Notes: generated by a model not told the origin, from the sequence alone. Positions 1 through 8,900 are shown, counted from the first letter of the stretch. The stretch is 54,414 nt of DNA from Limimonas halophila (GCF_900100655.1 NZ_FNCE01000004.1:157577-211990), one strand, 5' to 3'. Numbers and translations are program-made.

Positions 1-105
1 GTCGGAACGTGCCACGCCAGGACAAGATTGACGCTGAGGGGGAACCCGCCGGGCGTCCACCGGCATGACTGGTGGCGTCAAACTGCCGACAGTTCGGGGT
101 GAGTC

Positions 106-1458
106 GTGAACGTCGTCTTTTTCGCGCTGGTCGCTATTGCGTTTGCGGTGGCGGCGTACCGTCACGTTACCTGGGCGCCGCCGGAAGGCGCCGAGGACCC
201 CACGCCCCCGATGGAGGTGCTGGGGACGGGCATCATCGACGCCTCCAAGGGCGCGGTCGAACTGGCGATCGGCTTGGTGGGCGTGATGGCGCTCTTCCTG
301 GGGCTGATGAAGGTGGCGGAGCGCGGCGGCCTGCTGCGCATCGTCGCCAAGGCGCTGCGGCCGGTGATGGTGCGGCTGTTCCCCGAAGTGCCGACGGATC
401 ACCCGGCCATGGGCGCGATGATCCTGAACCTCTCGGCGAATGTGCTGGGCCTGGGGAACGCGGCGACGCCCTTCGGCATCCGCGCCATGCAGCAGCTCGA
501 CAAGCTGAACCCGGCGAAGGGCAGCGCCAGCAACCCCATGGTGCTGTTTCTGGCGCTGAACACCTCCTCGGTGACGCTGCTGCCCACGGGGATCATCGCG
601 CTGCGCGCCTCCGCCGGGTCGGCCGACCCCGCGGGGATCGTGCCGACGACGCTGTTCGCCACGCTGTGCTCGACCACCGTGGCGATCGTCACGGCGAAGA
701 CGCTGCAGCGCGTCTGGAGCCCGCCGCAGCCCGTTCCCGGCATCGCGGATCAGGAACCCGACGTCGTCGATCCGGCCCAGGATTCGCCCCAGCGCACGCC
801 CCTGGACGAGGACGAGGCGGAGACCACCTACGCCGACGAGCTGAAAGGGGCGGAGCAGGGCTATCCCGCCTGGATCTCCATGCTGGTGCTCGGCGGCGTG
901 CTGGCGCTGATCCCGACGACCGTGGTGTACGGCCAGGAACTGGCGCCGTGGATCATTCCGGGGCTGATCCTGCTGCTGCTGGGCTTCGGCTTCGCCAAGC
1001 GCGTGCCGGTGTACGAGGTCTTCGTTGAGGGCGCGCGCGACGGCTTTCAGGTGGCGCTGCGCATCATCCCGTATCTGGTCGCGATCCTGGTCGCAGTGGG
1101 GATGCTGCGCGACAGCGGGGCGCTGCAACTGATCATCGCGCCCCTGAGCGAGGTCACGCGCCTCATCGGCCTGCCGGGGGACGCGTTGCCGATGGCGCTG
1201 CTGCGCCCGCTGTCGGGGTCGGGGGCCTACGGCGTCGTGGCATCGACGATCCAGGACCCGGCGATCGGCCCGGACAGCTACGTCGGCTACCTCGTCTCCA
1301 CGATGCAGGGCTCGACGGAGACGACCTTCTACGTCCTGGCGGTGTATTTCGGGGCGGTGCAGGTGCGGCGCTCGCGCCACGCCCTGGTGACGGGGCTGAC
1401 CGCGGACGTGGCGGGCGTGATGGGCGCCGTGGCGGCGGTGTCCTACCTGTACGGCTGA
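106..1458 (+). CDS. SpmA/SpmB-type nucleoside-recognition (Gate domain) membrane protein, fused
   Basis: 450-residue polytopic membrane protein that starts at a GTG. The N-terminal half carries the SpmA-like core (residues about 95-150, with an NLSANVLGLGNAATPFG stretch). The C-terminal half carries the SpmB-like core (about 300-420, with RPLSGSGAYG and STMQGSTETTFYVLAVYFG). In Bacillus these are separate spore maturation proteins A and B; here they are one chain joined by an acidic hydrophilic linker around residues 205-245. Gate-domain proteins are thought to be transporters or pores, but the substrate is not known. Nothing suggests sporulation. The 3' end overlaps the convergent FadR-type gene by 16 bases. 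Confidence 0.85.
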   Translation: MNVVFFALVAIAFAVAAYRHVTWAPPEGAEDPTPPMEVLGTGIIDASKGAVELAIGLVGVMALFLGLMKVAERGGLLRIVAKALRPVMVRLFPEVPTDHPAMGAMILNLSANVLGLGNAATPFGIRAMQQLDKLNPAKGSASNPMVLFLALNTSSVTLLPTGIIALRASAGSADPAGIVPTTLFATLCSTTVAIVTAKTLQRVWSPPQPVPGIADQEPDVVDPAQDSPQRTPLDEDEAETTYADELKGAEQGYPAWISMLVLGGVLALIPTTVVYGQELAPWIIPGLILLLLGFGFAKRVPVYEVFVEGARDGFQVALRIIPYLVAILVAVGMLRDSGALQLIIAPLSEVTRLIGLPGDALPMALLRPLSGSGAYGVVASTIQDPAIGPDSYVGYLVSTMQGSTETTFYVLAVYFGAVQVRRSRHALVTGLTADVAGVMGAVAAVSYLYG

Positions 1459-2213
1459 GCCGCGGGGGCCTCGTCGTCGCGGTCGTCCGCGACGGCGCCC
1501 TGCGGGCCGAAGAGCGTCAGCATGCTCTGCAGGTGGTCGTGCATGGCGGCGGCGGCCTCGTCGGCGTCGCCGCGACGGATGGCGTCGAGGATGCGGCGGT
1601 GCTGCTCCACCAGATTCTGGCGCGCGTCCTCGGCCTGGAGCGCGGAGCGGTGGTAGCCGATGCTGCGCCCGAACACCCCGCCAAGCATGTCCAGCATGTG
1701 CGTGTAGACGGGGCTTTTGGCGGCCTTGCCGATGGCCATGTGGAAGGCGTGGTCGGCCTCCGCGCGCTCGGCGGGGTCGACCGCGCAATCGGCCATCGTG
1801 GCCAGGGCGTTCTCGATGGCGGCGATGTCCGCGTCGTCCGCGCGCTCGGCGGCGCGGCGGGCGGCCCAGACCTCCACGTTGTCGCGGATTTCGGCGAGGT
1901 CGCGCAGGTTGCCCACGTCGGCGGAGACGAGGCGGACGAGCGGGGTGTCCTGCTGGTCCACCGTGCTGATGACGCGCGTGCCGCCGCCCTGCAGCGCCAC
2001 CACGTAGCCCTCGTCCTTGAGCTGCTGAAGGGCCGCGCGCACGGACACGCGGGAGACGTTCATCATCTCGGCCAGATGGCGCTCGCCGGGCAGGCGCTCA
2101 CCGGGCGAGAGCGTGCCGGCGCGGATCAGCTTGAGCAGCTCTTGCGCGACGCGGTCGGCCACGCGCTCGCGCGGGATGGGGCGGAAACGGGGATCGGTCT
2201 GTTCGGCGCTCAC
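1443..2213 (-). CDS. FadR-subfamily GntR transcriptional regulator
   Basis: One-component DNA-binding repressor or activator. An N-terminal GntR winged helix (about residues 14-80, with the typical LPGERHLAEMMNVSRVSVRAAL recognition region, given here only as a landmark in part) is followed by an alpha-helical FCD effector domain (about 95-230). FadR-type proteins usually respond to carboxylic or amino acids; the ligand cannot be told here. The frame extends to a TTG at 2225, but the GTG at 2213 has a better-spaced GAGG upstream, so I chose it. The gene converges on and overlaps the SpmA/B-like gene by 16 bases. It could control that gene or the antiporter upstream. Confidence 0.85.
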   Translation of the reverse strand: MSAEQTDPRFRPIPRERVADRVAQELLKLIRAGTLSPGERLPGERHLAEMMNVSRVSVRAALQQLKDEGYVVALQGGGTRVISTVDQQDTPLVRLVSADVGNLRDLAEIRDNVEVWAARRAAERADDADIAAIENALATMADCAVDPAERAEADHAFHMAIGKAAKSPVYTHMLDMLGGVFGRSIGYHRSALQAEDARQNLVEQHRRILDAIRRGDADEAAAAMHDHLQSMLTLFGPQGAVADDRDDEAPAAQPYR

Positions 2214-2387
2214 GGTTGGCCTCAACCTCGGGCGTGTCTGGCGGCGCCGGGGCGAAGGTTATGCCGGCGAACCGCGGCTCTTCGCGGCGCAGCATGCTGA
2301 CCCAGAACGAGAGGTCAAGCCGTGCGGCCCGCGCGCGGGGCCGCGTGCGCCCTGGCATGCGTCGGGCGCAACCCGTCCGGGGGAGGC

Positions 2388-3584
2388 TCACGCCTCGCCG
2401 ACACGACCGGTGCCCTTGCCGGCTTCGCCCGCCTGCACGAGGGCCAGCCGGGTGAGGATGGGGCCGGACAGCTCGAACACGACGGTCGAGGCCACGACCA
2501 GCGACAGAATGGACTCGCGCAGCGCCGGAAAGGCGTTGCCGGCCACCAGCGCCATGCCGAGCGCCACGCCGGCCTGCGGCATGATGGCCGCGCCGAGCCA
2601 GCGTCGCGCGCTTTTGCTGGTGCCCGCGGCGAAGCCGCCGGCATAGGCGCCGGTGAACAGCCCGACGGCGCGCAGCGCGATGTAGGCGAGAACGATCGGC
2701 CCCACGGACGAGAGCGCGTCCAGGTGCAGCGACGCCCCGGCCAGCACGAAAAAGAGCACCATGAAGGGCCACTCGATGTTCTCGATCTCGTGGAAGGGGC
2801 GCTCGTGGTGGCTGGCCAGGTTGGCGACGGTCGCGCCCACCAGCATGGCCGCCAGCAGGAAGGACGCTTCCAGCCACATGGCGAGTCCGCCGGCCAGGAG
2901 GACCACACCCAGCGCCTCGGCCTGCGTGGGCTCGCCCGGTTGCAGGCGGCCCGTCAGGAACGCCGCCGGCACGCCCACCACGATCCCCACCACCAGGGCG
3001 CCGCCCAGTTCGCGCGCGCCGTGTTCCAGCGCCGCCCAGCCCCCGGCGTCGCCGGTCAGCCCCTGCGCCGTGGCGAGCAGGGCGGAGAAGACGATCAGGC
3101 CCCAGGCGTCGTCGATGGCGACCACGCCCAGCAGCGTGTCCGTCATGTCGCCGCCGGCGCGCAGCTCCTGCACCACGTTGGTCACGGCCGCGGGCGCGCT
3201 CGCGGGCGCGATGGCGGCGAGGACCAGCGCGAGTTCGGGGCGCACGCCGAGCGCGGCCAGCCCGGCGGCCACGAGCACGACCGTGGCGACGACCTCGAAG
3301 ACGGATATCACCAGGACCGGTTTGCCGACGCGGCCCAGGGTGTCGCGCGACAACTTGCCGCCCAGCAGGAAGCCCACCATCAAGAGCGCCAGGTTGCTGA
3401 TGAAGGGGTACCAGTCCTGCGCCTGCGCGGGCAGCGTGTCGGTCACGGCCGGGCCGAGGACCAGCCCCGCGACCACCAGCAGCGTGACGCGCGGAATCGG
3501 CAGCCGCGCGGAGACCAGATCGCCCAGCATGCCCAGCAGCAGCAGCGCGCCCAGCGTGGTGATGATGAGGCTCAGGTCGTCCAT
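2388..3584 (-). CDS. CPA2-type monovalent cation:proton antiporter
   Basis: 398-residue integral membrane protein with about 12 hydrophobic segments across its full length, matching the Na+/H+ exchanger (PF00999) fold. Landmarks are an early PIPRVTLLVVAGLVLGP helix and the VVAIDDAWGLIVFSALL segment, which is the family's ion-binding helix with paired acidic residues. It exchanges Na+ or K+ for protons across the inner membrane. There is no C-terminal TrkA-N nucleotide-binding domain, so it is a short form. It starts at an ATG 56 bases from the divergent amidohydrolase gene, and the two probably share a promoter region. Confidence 0.85.
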   Translation of the reverse strand: MDDLSLIITTLGALLLLGMLGDLVSARLPIPRVTLLVVAGLVLGPAVTDTLPAQAQDWYPFISNLALLMVGFLLGGKLSRDTLGRVGKPVLVISVFEVVATVVLVAAGLAALGVRPELALVLAAIAPASAPAAVTNVVQELRAGGDMTDTLLGVVAIDDAWGLIVFSALLATAQGLTGDAGGWAALEHGARELGGALVVGIVVGVPAAFLTGRLQPGEPTQAEALGVVLLAGGLAMWLEASFLLAAMLVGATVANLASHHERPFHEIENIEWPFMVLFFVLAGASLHLDALSSVGPIVLAYIALRAVGLFTGAYAGGFAAGTSKSARRWLGAAIMPQAGVALGMALVAGNAFPALRESILSLVVASTVVFELSGPILTRLALVQAGEAGKGTGRVGEA

Positions 3585-3640
3585 GGCCGTGCCAGCTCCG
3601 CATTTCGCCGCCCAGCGAAGTTCTCTACCATGCCGCCACC

Positions 3641-4453
3641 ATGAATGACGTCACCCCGCATCCGCATTACAGCCATTCGCTGCTGGCGCCGGACGAGCCC
3701 GCGCCCTGGTGGGTTCACAACCCCGAGGGCCGCGCGCCCGTGCTGGTGGTATGCGACCACGCCAGCGCCTTCGTCCCGCGCGCCTTCGGCAGTCTGGGGT
3801 TGGAGTCGCGCCACTTCGAGCGCCACATCGCCTACGATCCGGGCGCGGCGGCGGTGGCGCGGCGGCTGGCGGGGCACCTGGACGCGGCGTGCGTGCTCTC
3901 CCACTTCTCGCGCCTGGTGATCGACCCCAACCGCCAGCTGGACGACCCGACGCTGGTGCCCACGGTGGCGGAGAACACCGTCATCCCCGGCAACCGCGGG
4001 CTGAGCGAAAGCGCGGTTCAGCGGCGCGTGGACACCTTCTTCCACCCCTATCACGGCGAGATCGAGCGCCGCCTGGACGCGCTGGACGCGCGCGGGCCGG
4101 CGCCGGTGCTGATCTCGGTGCATTCCTTCACGCCGGTCATGCACGGCCAGGAGCGCCCCTGGGAGATCGGCGTGCTGTGGGACGAGGACACGCGCCTCGC
4201 CGCGCCCTTCATGGACGCCATGGCCGAACGCGGCCACGTCGTCGGCGACAACGAGCCCTATTCGGGCCGGCACGGCCACGGCTACACGGCCAACGTGCAC
4301 GGCGACGGGCGTGGGCTGGCGAACCTGCTGCTGGAACTGCGCCAGGACCTGCTGCGCACCACCGGCCAGCAGCAGGCGTGGGCGGACACGCTCGCCAACG
4401 ACCTGAAGGCGCTGCTGAAGGATCCGGCCTTGTATTCGTCTCGACGGACGTAA
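3641..4453 (+). CDS. N-formylglutamate amidohydrolase family protein
   Basis: 270 residues spanning the whole N-formylglutamate amidohydrolase family (PF05013), a zinc hydrolase fold. Family landmarks are VVCDHAS near residue 38, the GRIAxD-like HIAYDPGAAAVARRL, HFSRLVIDPNR, and VLISVHSFTP followed by the C-terminal NEPYSGR and HG repeats. The named reaction releases formate from N-formylglutamate in histidine breakdown. No hut genes are nearby, however, and many members act on other substrates. It lies 13 bases upstream of a YbdK-type ligase in the same direction, so the pair is probably an operon handling one glutamyl or amide compound. Confidence 0.85.
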   Translation: MNDVTPHPHYSHSLLAPDEPAPWWVHNPEGRAPVLVVCDHASAFVPRAFGSLGLESRHFERHIAYDPGAAAVARRLAGHLDAACVLSHFSRLVIDPNRQLDDPTLVPTVAENTVIPGNRGLSESAVQRRVDTFFHPYHGEIERRLDALDARGPAPVLISVHSFTPVMHGQERPWEIGVLWDEDTRLAAPFMDAMAERGHVVGDNEPYSGRHGHGYTANVHGDGRGLANLLLELRQDLLRTTGQQQAWADTLANDLKALLKDPALYSSRRT

Positions 4454-4466
4454 CGGCGGAGGCGCG

Positions 4467-5603
4467 ATGATCGCCAGCGAGCCGTCCTTCTCCCTGGGCA
4501 TGGAAGAGGAATACCTGCTCGTCGATCCGGCGACGCGGGATCTCGTAAGCGAGGCGCCCGAGGGGCTGATGCCCGCCTGCGAGGCGCGCCTGGGCGAGCG
4601 CGTCAGCCCCGAGTTCCTGCGCTGTCAGGTGGAGGTCGGCACGCGCATCTGCCGCGACATCCACGAGCTGCGCGGCGAGATCGCCCACCTGCGCCGCTCG
4701 GTGGCGGAGATCGCGGGCGACTACGGCCTTGCGCCCATCGCGGCGTCCACCCATCCCTACGCCGCCTGGACCAGCCAGAAGCACACCGACAAGGAGCGCT
4801 ACAACGTCCTCGCCCGCGACATGCAGGCGGTGGCGCGGCGCATGATCATTTGTGCCATGCACGTCCACGTCGGCATCGAGGACGACGAACTGCGCATGGA
4901 CCTGATGGGGCAGGCGACGTACTTCCTGCCGCACCTGCTGGCGCTGTCCACCTCCTCGCCGTTCTGGCGCGGCGAGCACACGGGGCTGAAATCCTACCGC
5001 CTGGCGGTGTTCGACGAGCTGCCGCGCACCGGCCTGCCCGAGCAGTTCGATTCCTGGGCCACCTACGCCCGGCACCTGGAGACGATGAAACGCGCCGGGG
5101 TGCTGGAGGACGGCACCAAGATCTGGTGGGACATCCGCCCCTCCGCGCGCTTCCCCACGCTGGAAATGCGCATCACCGACGTGTGCACGCGCCTGGAGGA
5201 CGGCATCTGCATCGCCGCGATCTTCCAGTGCCTGCTGAAGCTGCTCTATCGCCTGAAGCGCAACAACCAGCGCTGGCGGCGTTACGCCAACATGCTGATC
5301 CAGGAAAACCGCTGGCGTGCGCAGCGCTACGGCATCGACGAGGGGCTGGTGGATTTCGGCCGCGGCGAGATCGTGCCCTACGCGACCCTGCTGGAAGAAC
5401 TGATCGGCCACATCCACTCGGACGCCGAAGAGGCGGGCTGCCTGCGCGAGGTGCTGCACGCCCGCGAGATCCTGCGCCGCGGCACCTCGGCGCACTGGCA
5501 GCTCGGCACCTATGAACAGGGCCTCACCGACGGCCTGGAACCCACCGAGGCCCTGCGCCGCGTCGTCGACATGCTGCGGCGGGAGACGGTGGCGGACGTT
5601 TGA
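4467..5603 (+). CDS. YbdK-type carboxylate-amine ligase (glutamate-cysteine ligase 2 family)
   Basis: 378 residues, the usual YbdK length. The N-terminal SLGMEEEYLLVD is the diagnostic GCS2 glutamate-binding/metal segment, MHVHVGI near residue 132 is a second family landmark, and the C-terminal AHWQL motif closes the fold. YbdK has weak gamma-glutamylcysteine ligase activity in E. coli; related proteins join glutamate to diverse amines in an ATP-dependent reaction. The start ATG has a GGAGGCG ribosome site and follows the amidohydrolase gene by 13 bases. The true product is unknown; co-expression with an amidohydrolase suggests a made-and-broken gamma-glutamyl compound. Confidence 0.85.
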   Translation: MIASEPSFSLGMEEEYLLVDPATRDLVSEAPEGLMPACEARLGERVSPEFLRCQVEVGTRICRDIHELRGEIAHLRRSVAEIAGDYGLAPIAASTHPYAAWTSQKHTDKERYNVLARDMQAVARRMIICAMHVHVGIEDDELRMDLMGQATYFLPHLLALSTSSPFWRGEHTGLKSYRLAVFDELPRTGLPEQFDSWATYARHLETMKRAGVLEDGTKIWWDIRPSARFPTLEMRITDVCTRLEDGICIAAIFQCLLKLLYRLKRNNQRWRRYANMLIQENRWRAQRYGIDEGLVDFGRGEIVPYATLLEELIGHIHSDAEEAGCLREVLHAREILRRGTSAHWQLGTYEQGLTDGLEPTEALRRVVDMLRRETVADV

Positions 5604-5648
5604 TACCGCCAAGTTAAAGAAAGTATCGACCCCAACCCCCTCTATAAT

Positions 5649-5679
5649 CTCCCCCTTCCCCTTGCAGGGGAAGGGGGAG
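5649..5679. repeat. Perfect 14-bp-stem palindrome, probable dispersed extragenic repeat
   Basis: CTCCCCCTTCCCCT and its exact complement AGGGGAAGGGGGAG are separated by a three-base loop. The palindrome is flanked by imperfectly complementary C-rich (about 5630-5640) and G-rich (about 5681-5690) runs. It sits 45 bases after the YbdK-type gene and could terminate that operon. No T-run follows, and similar short hairpins occur at 29320 and 34099, so a dispersed repeat is the better reading. Confidence 0.75.
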
Positions 5680-5837
5680 ACGGGTTTGGGGCGACGGCCC
5701 GAAACCCAGAGGGGGATGGGGCTATCTATGCACTCGAAGCTTATGAATTGACTGGCTCGCTGATATGAGAATGGCCCCGGCCGCCGGTTCGCGGCGGCCC
5801 ACTCCGCGCCGCGCGACAATCCGGATCGGGAGACGTG

Positions 5838-6512
5838 ATGCTGGACGGAAGCTTGGCCGTGCTGGCCGGGGCGATCGGGCTCGGCCTGCTGCACGGGATC
5901 GAGCCGGGCCACGGCTGGCCGCTGGCGGCGAGCTACGGCGTGGCGCGGCGCAACCGCTACGCGGCGGGGTTCGCGGCGGGCGCGATCCTGGGCACCGGGC
6001 ACCTGATCAGCAGCATTGCCGTGGTGCTGGTGTTCTTCGGCGCCAAGGCGTGGCTGTCGCTGGGCGAGCTGTGGTGGATGCATTATGCCGCCGGCGCGCT
6101 GCTGATCGCGCTCGGCCTGTGGGAGCTGCGCCATGTCGTGCGGGGCGGGCACGGGCACAGCCACGCGCACGGGCATCACCACCACCATCATCACGATCAC
6201 GATGACGGCGAGACGGCCGGCGAGGGCGGCACGACGCTCTGGGGCCTGGCGGGTGCGGCCTTCGCGCTCGGCTTCGCGCACGAGGAGGAGTTCGAGATCA
6301 TCGGGCTATGCGCCGGCTCGAACCTGTGCCTGGAGCTGATGCTGGTCTACGCGCTGACGGTGATCGCCGCGATCACGGGGCTGACGCTGGCGCTGATCGC
6401 GGGCTACCAGCGCTGGCAGCACCGCCTGGAACACCTGGCCCCGCACCTGCCCAAACTCTCCGCCGCCATCCTCATCCTCATGGGCGCCGGCTTCATGGCC
6501 GGGGTGTTGTGA
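5838..6512 (+). CDS. Nickel/cobalt transporter-like membrane protein with His-rich loop
   Basis: About 224 residues with six likely membrane helices. An early HGIEPGHGWPLA is the counterpart of the metal-binding HX4DH motif of the NiCoT/RcnA/UreH superfamily. A cytosolic or periplasmic loop at about residues 124-145 is almost pure His/Asp/Gly (a run of seven His), typical of Ni2+/Co2+ efflux or uptake carriers. A second conserved HEEEFE follows. Cobalt handling would fit an organism with a B12-dependent ribonucleotide reductase 2.5 kb away, but that link is inference. Start choice lies between GTG 5835 and ATG 5838; a GGGAGA site precedes both. Confidence 0.75.
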   Translation: MLDGSLAVLAGAIGLGLLHGIEPGHGWPLAASYGVARRNRYAAGFAAGAILGTGHLISSIAVVLVFFGAKAWLSLGELWWMHYAAGALLIALGLWELRHVVRGGHGHSHAHGHHHHHHHDHDDGETAGEGGTTLWGLAGAAFALGFAHEEEFEIIGLCAGSNLCLELMLVYALTVIAAITGLTLALIAGYQRWQHRLEHLAPHLPKLSAAILILMGAGFMAGVL

Positions 6513-6550
6513 GGTGGTCCCCAGGCTGAATGTAGCATGCGCCGTTTCAC

Positions 6551-7228
6551 CTAACTATTGTTTGCATGGGTGCAATCACGATATTGATCGCCGTTGAGCG
6601 CCATTCGTTCTAAAATGTTCGTATCGTTTGCATCAAAAATCGTCTGACGCCCCATTATATCGATATTATCACTTTTTAAAACTATTGTATGAATAGTCCA
6701 GTGCTCGCTTTCAATGCTGCTATCTGCAATAAAAACGTGGTCCCCCAAGCTCGAAATTAGATGTCCTCGAATGATACTATTCTTCTCCCCGCGTTTAAAA
6801 GCGAAACAATATTCATTATAAACAGCTTTGGTAACCGAAGGCGTGCCGTGGAAAAACCAGACAAAAACAAGTCCAATAATAAGTCCAATAAAGGAACCTA
6901 TTGCCCGAGATCTGTAACCTTTGTTTATTTTTTTAGCCATAAGCCCGCACAAGTAAAAAATTCCTATGGAGATAACGAGTATGCCGACATTGCGAAAGGG
7001 AGCAAACACTAAATCACTAACTGTTGCATAATAAGCAAAATTTATACCATAAGATTGTAACTTAATATATTCAAGAACGCCACCATATATGGCGACAATA
7101 AAATAAAATAAGGGTGCGACTGTAGCGCCTTTTTCCAGTATTATAGATCTTATAGAAAACGTCTTGGGTTGACCTTCGTTGTCCTCATCACCGGTACGAT
7201 TGAATCGTCCGCCGTTGCCTTGGCTCAT
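6551..7228 (-). CDS. Unknown membrane protein in AT-rich island
   Basis: I do not recognise this protein. The likely start is the ATG at 7228 after GGAGAGG, giving about 225 residues; GTG 7255 or TTG 7252 behind a GGAGG are alternatives. A short polar N-terminus is followed by three predicted membrane helices (about residues 35-55, 70-97 and 108-127) and a soluble C-terminal part of about 95 residues rich in beta-type sequence. Base composition is far below the surrounding DNA (many AAA, TTT, ATA codons), which points to recent transfer. It has no obvious operon partner. Confidence 0.65.
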   Translation of the reverse strand: MSQGNGGRFNRTGDEDNEGQPKTFSIRSIILEKGATVAPLFYFIVAIYGGVLEYIKLQSYGINFAYYATVSDLVFAPFRNVGILVISIGIFYLCGLMAKKINKGYRSRAIGSFIGLIIGLVFVWFFHGTPSVTKAVYNEYCFAFKRGEKNSIIRGHLISSLGDHVFIADSSIESEHWTIHTIVLKSDNIDIMGRQTIFDANDTNILERMALNGDQYRDCTHANNS

Positions 7229-7255
7229 TTCGCATTCTACCTCTCCAGTCAACAC

Positions 7256-7528
7256 ATACCTCCGAACGCTAAACTGCTCACGTTATGCTAATAGCATATT
7301 TAATACTAACTTCTTCTAAACCTTTATCTATATCTCGTCAAACGTTTTTTGCTTTGCATGTATTAACACATATCATTTTTTATAATCTATATTATTCAAA
7401 AACGTTGCAACATATATGCTTAAATACGGAAGTATATTTATTCATGGCACGGTGGCGAGTTTGTATATTATAATAATATCGGTTTTCAGAAGTAAAACTA
7501 CTGACAATCCGATGCTAATTCTCGGTGA
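7256..7528. other. AT-rich gap without a credible gene
   Basis: This 273-base stretch is strongly AT-rich. Short open frames here (for example 7285-7473 on the plus strand) have no ribosome site or domain. It probably holds the promoter of the leftward membrane-protein gene, since TATAAT-like hexamers are abundant, but no single site stands out. Confidence 0.5.
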
Positions 7529-7753
7529 TTACAATGTCTCTATTTCTGGCGGCACGACGCCGCCGTTGTCGAGGAAGGTGACGCCGGCGGCCTCGAAGGT
7601 GGATTTGAGCAGGAAGAGGGTGCCGGGGTTGGTGTTTTCGCCGCGTTCGATGCGGCGGACGGTGTTTTCGTGAACGCCCGCGCGCTCGGCCGTGACGCGC
7701 AGGCTCCAGTCCAGCGCGGCGCGCGCCATGCGGATTTGCCGCCCGGTCAACAT
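7529..7753 (-). CDS. Small XRE-type helix-turn-helix protein
   Basis: 74 residues starting at an ATG preceded by GCGAGG. Residues about 3-55 form a Cro/C1 helix-turn-helix: TGRQIRMARAALDWSL, then AGVHENTVRRIERGENTNP. This single-domain form often occurs beside or within mobile DNA or as an antitoxin, with a C-terminal tail of about 15 residues (VTFLDNGGVVPPEIE) seen in many alphaproteobacterial copies. The frame extends upstream to 7909, but the extension looks non-coding. GC content matches the host better than its neighbours. The target is not known. Confidence 0.75.
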   Translation of the reverse strand: MLTGRQIRMARAALDWSLRVTAERAGVHENTVRRIERGENTNPGTLFLLKSTFEAAGVTFLDNGGVVPPEIETL

Positions 7754-7870
7754 GCGGCCTCGCGTAGCCGGGGCGGCGCGTGGTGTCAAAGCGACAACGA
7801 CGGCCTGACGGCGCTGTACGAGCGGGCCGCCACGATGCCGGCCGTGCCGTGGCAGGGCGATGGAAACGAA

Positions 7871-7913
7871 CCTTACCATGTAAGGCGGATTTGCCGCCGA
7901 AGGCGGCAATCCG
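7871..7913. repeat. Palindromic non-coding element
   Basis: Two adjacent inverted repeats occur here: CCTTA/TAAGG around a five-base centre at 7871-7885, then a stem of CGGAT and TGCCGCC pairing with GGCGGCA and ATCCG (7886-7913, one bulged T, GAA loop). They lie in the gap between the HTH gene and the split nuclease gene. They could be a terminator for the leftward nuclease gene or an extragenic repeat. Confidence 0.55.
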
Positions 7914-8031
7914 ACATGACCGCACGCGCCGAACCACCGGTGCGGAAAGGCGGCTTGCCCGCCGCGCGCCGTCTATGGAGCGCGTGGCGGGCGAAGCCGC
8001 CGCACGGTCGCTTTTCCGCTGCCTTATGCGT

Positions 8032-8900
8032 TCAGATACGTAAGTTCTTTACGGGAACAAAAGGGGAGTTGGTCTCGGCACTGTATCGAACTTTTTCCTC
8101 AATGATCGTTTTCAGATTCATCCGATTCTCTAAGCATTGTTCAATGTCAGTTCCGTCCATGCACACAAATTTTGTCGGGCGTCCGCTAGATATAGCTTCT
8201 AGACTTCCGCTCGCAAAACCTGAATAGCTTACAAAAATTCCTCTTGCCCAATCTGGTCGTCCTATAAGCTTAGAATGGAACTTTTGGAGCTCTTCGACCC
8301 CAATTTTTTTGTATGCCACTTGGCTTCGAGCAAATATGGCGTATGTCCTAGGACAAAGCTCCCGTCGATTTCTTCGTTTTTTAGGCGAAAAGCTGGATTT
8401 GGCGAAAGCCGAAAAAAGTCAAAAAGCTCATTTAAGAATTGCTCAAACTCGCGCCCGCGGCGAATGCTCTCCATTTTGTCCATGTCATGGAGCCATTTAA
8501 TGAAGTATTCATTCTCGTCCTGATTCTGCGGAATTTGTTCTATAATTTTATCAGATTTTAAAGTTTTTATGCGTATGCCAATTCTTTCACATTGTTCGAC
8601 GACCTTTAAGACTTGATCTTGCGTGATTTGCCCCCTGTTTTTTGGCTTCTCTAGACCGCGAAGAACAATATTGGTGACGAGGTTTGCAAATATTGCTTTG
8701 TCCGTTTGTATTGCGTTAGAAAGCAGAAGAAATAGTCCATAAGACTTGCTGTGGACGTCAGGAATAAGATGACGGGCGCTGAGGTCTTCAGCGACAGCAG
8801 GAATGGTGTAATAATATTTACCCTTTGGGTGTTTGGTCCAAGGGAGAAAATCATAGAGCGTATAGACAAGTGAATCCATATCGCGCTTTCTGTACACCAT
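8032..8900 (-). pseudogene. Restriction-endonuclease-like gene split by a -1 frameshift at an A7 run
   Basis: Two overlapping minus-strand frames (8900 to 8262, and 8319 to 8032) read as one protein of about 289 residues if the frame changes by -1 at 8304-8310. Frame one ends EAKWHTKK then runs into a 12-residue nonsense tail; frame two continues IGVEELQKFHSKLIGRP. The join restores a PD-(D/E)xK nuclease-like core: an EFEQFLNELF helix, then EEIDGSF, then YLLEAKW (Asp and Glu-x-Lys), then a GIFVSYSGF strand as in Mrr-type domains. Composition is AT-rich like the island. It may be a decayed gene, a read error, or true programmed frameshifting. Confidence 0.7.

Noticed and set aside
7285-7673. 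Two short plus-strand frames in the AT-rich gap.
   Set aside because: They lack ribosome sites and domains, and one runs antisense into the HTH gene.
7529-8900. A toxin-antitoxin pair made of the HTH protein and the nuclease-like gene.
   Set aside because: They are about 280 bases apart with hairpins between them and differ in composition; nothing links them.
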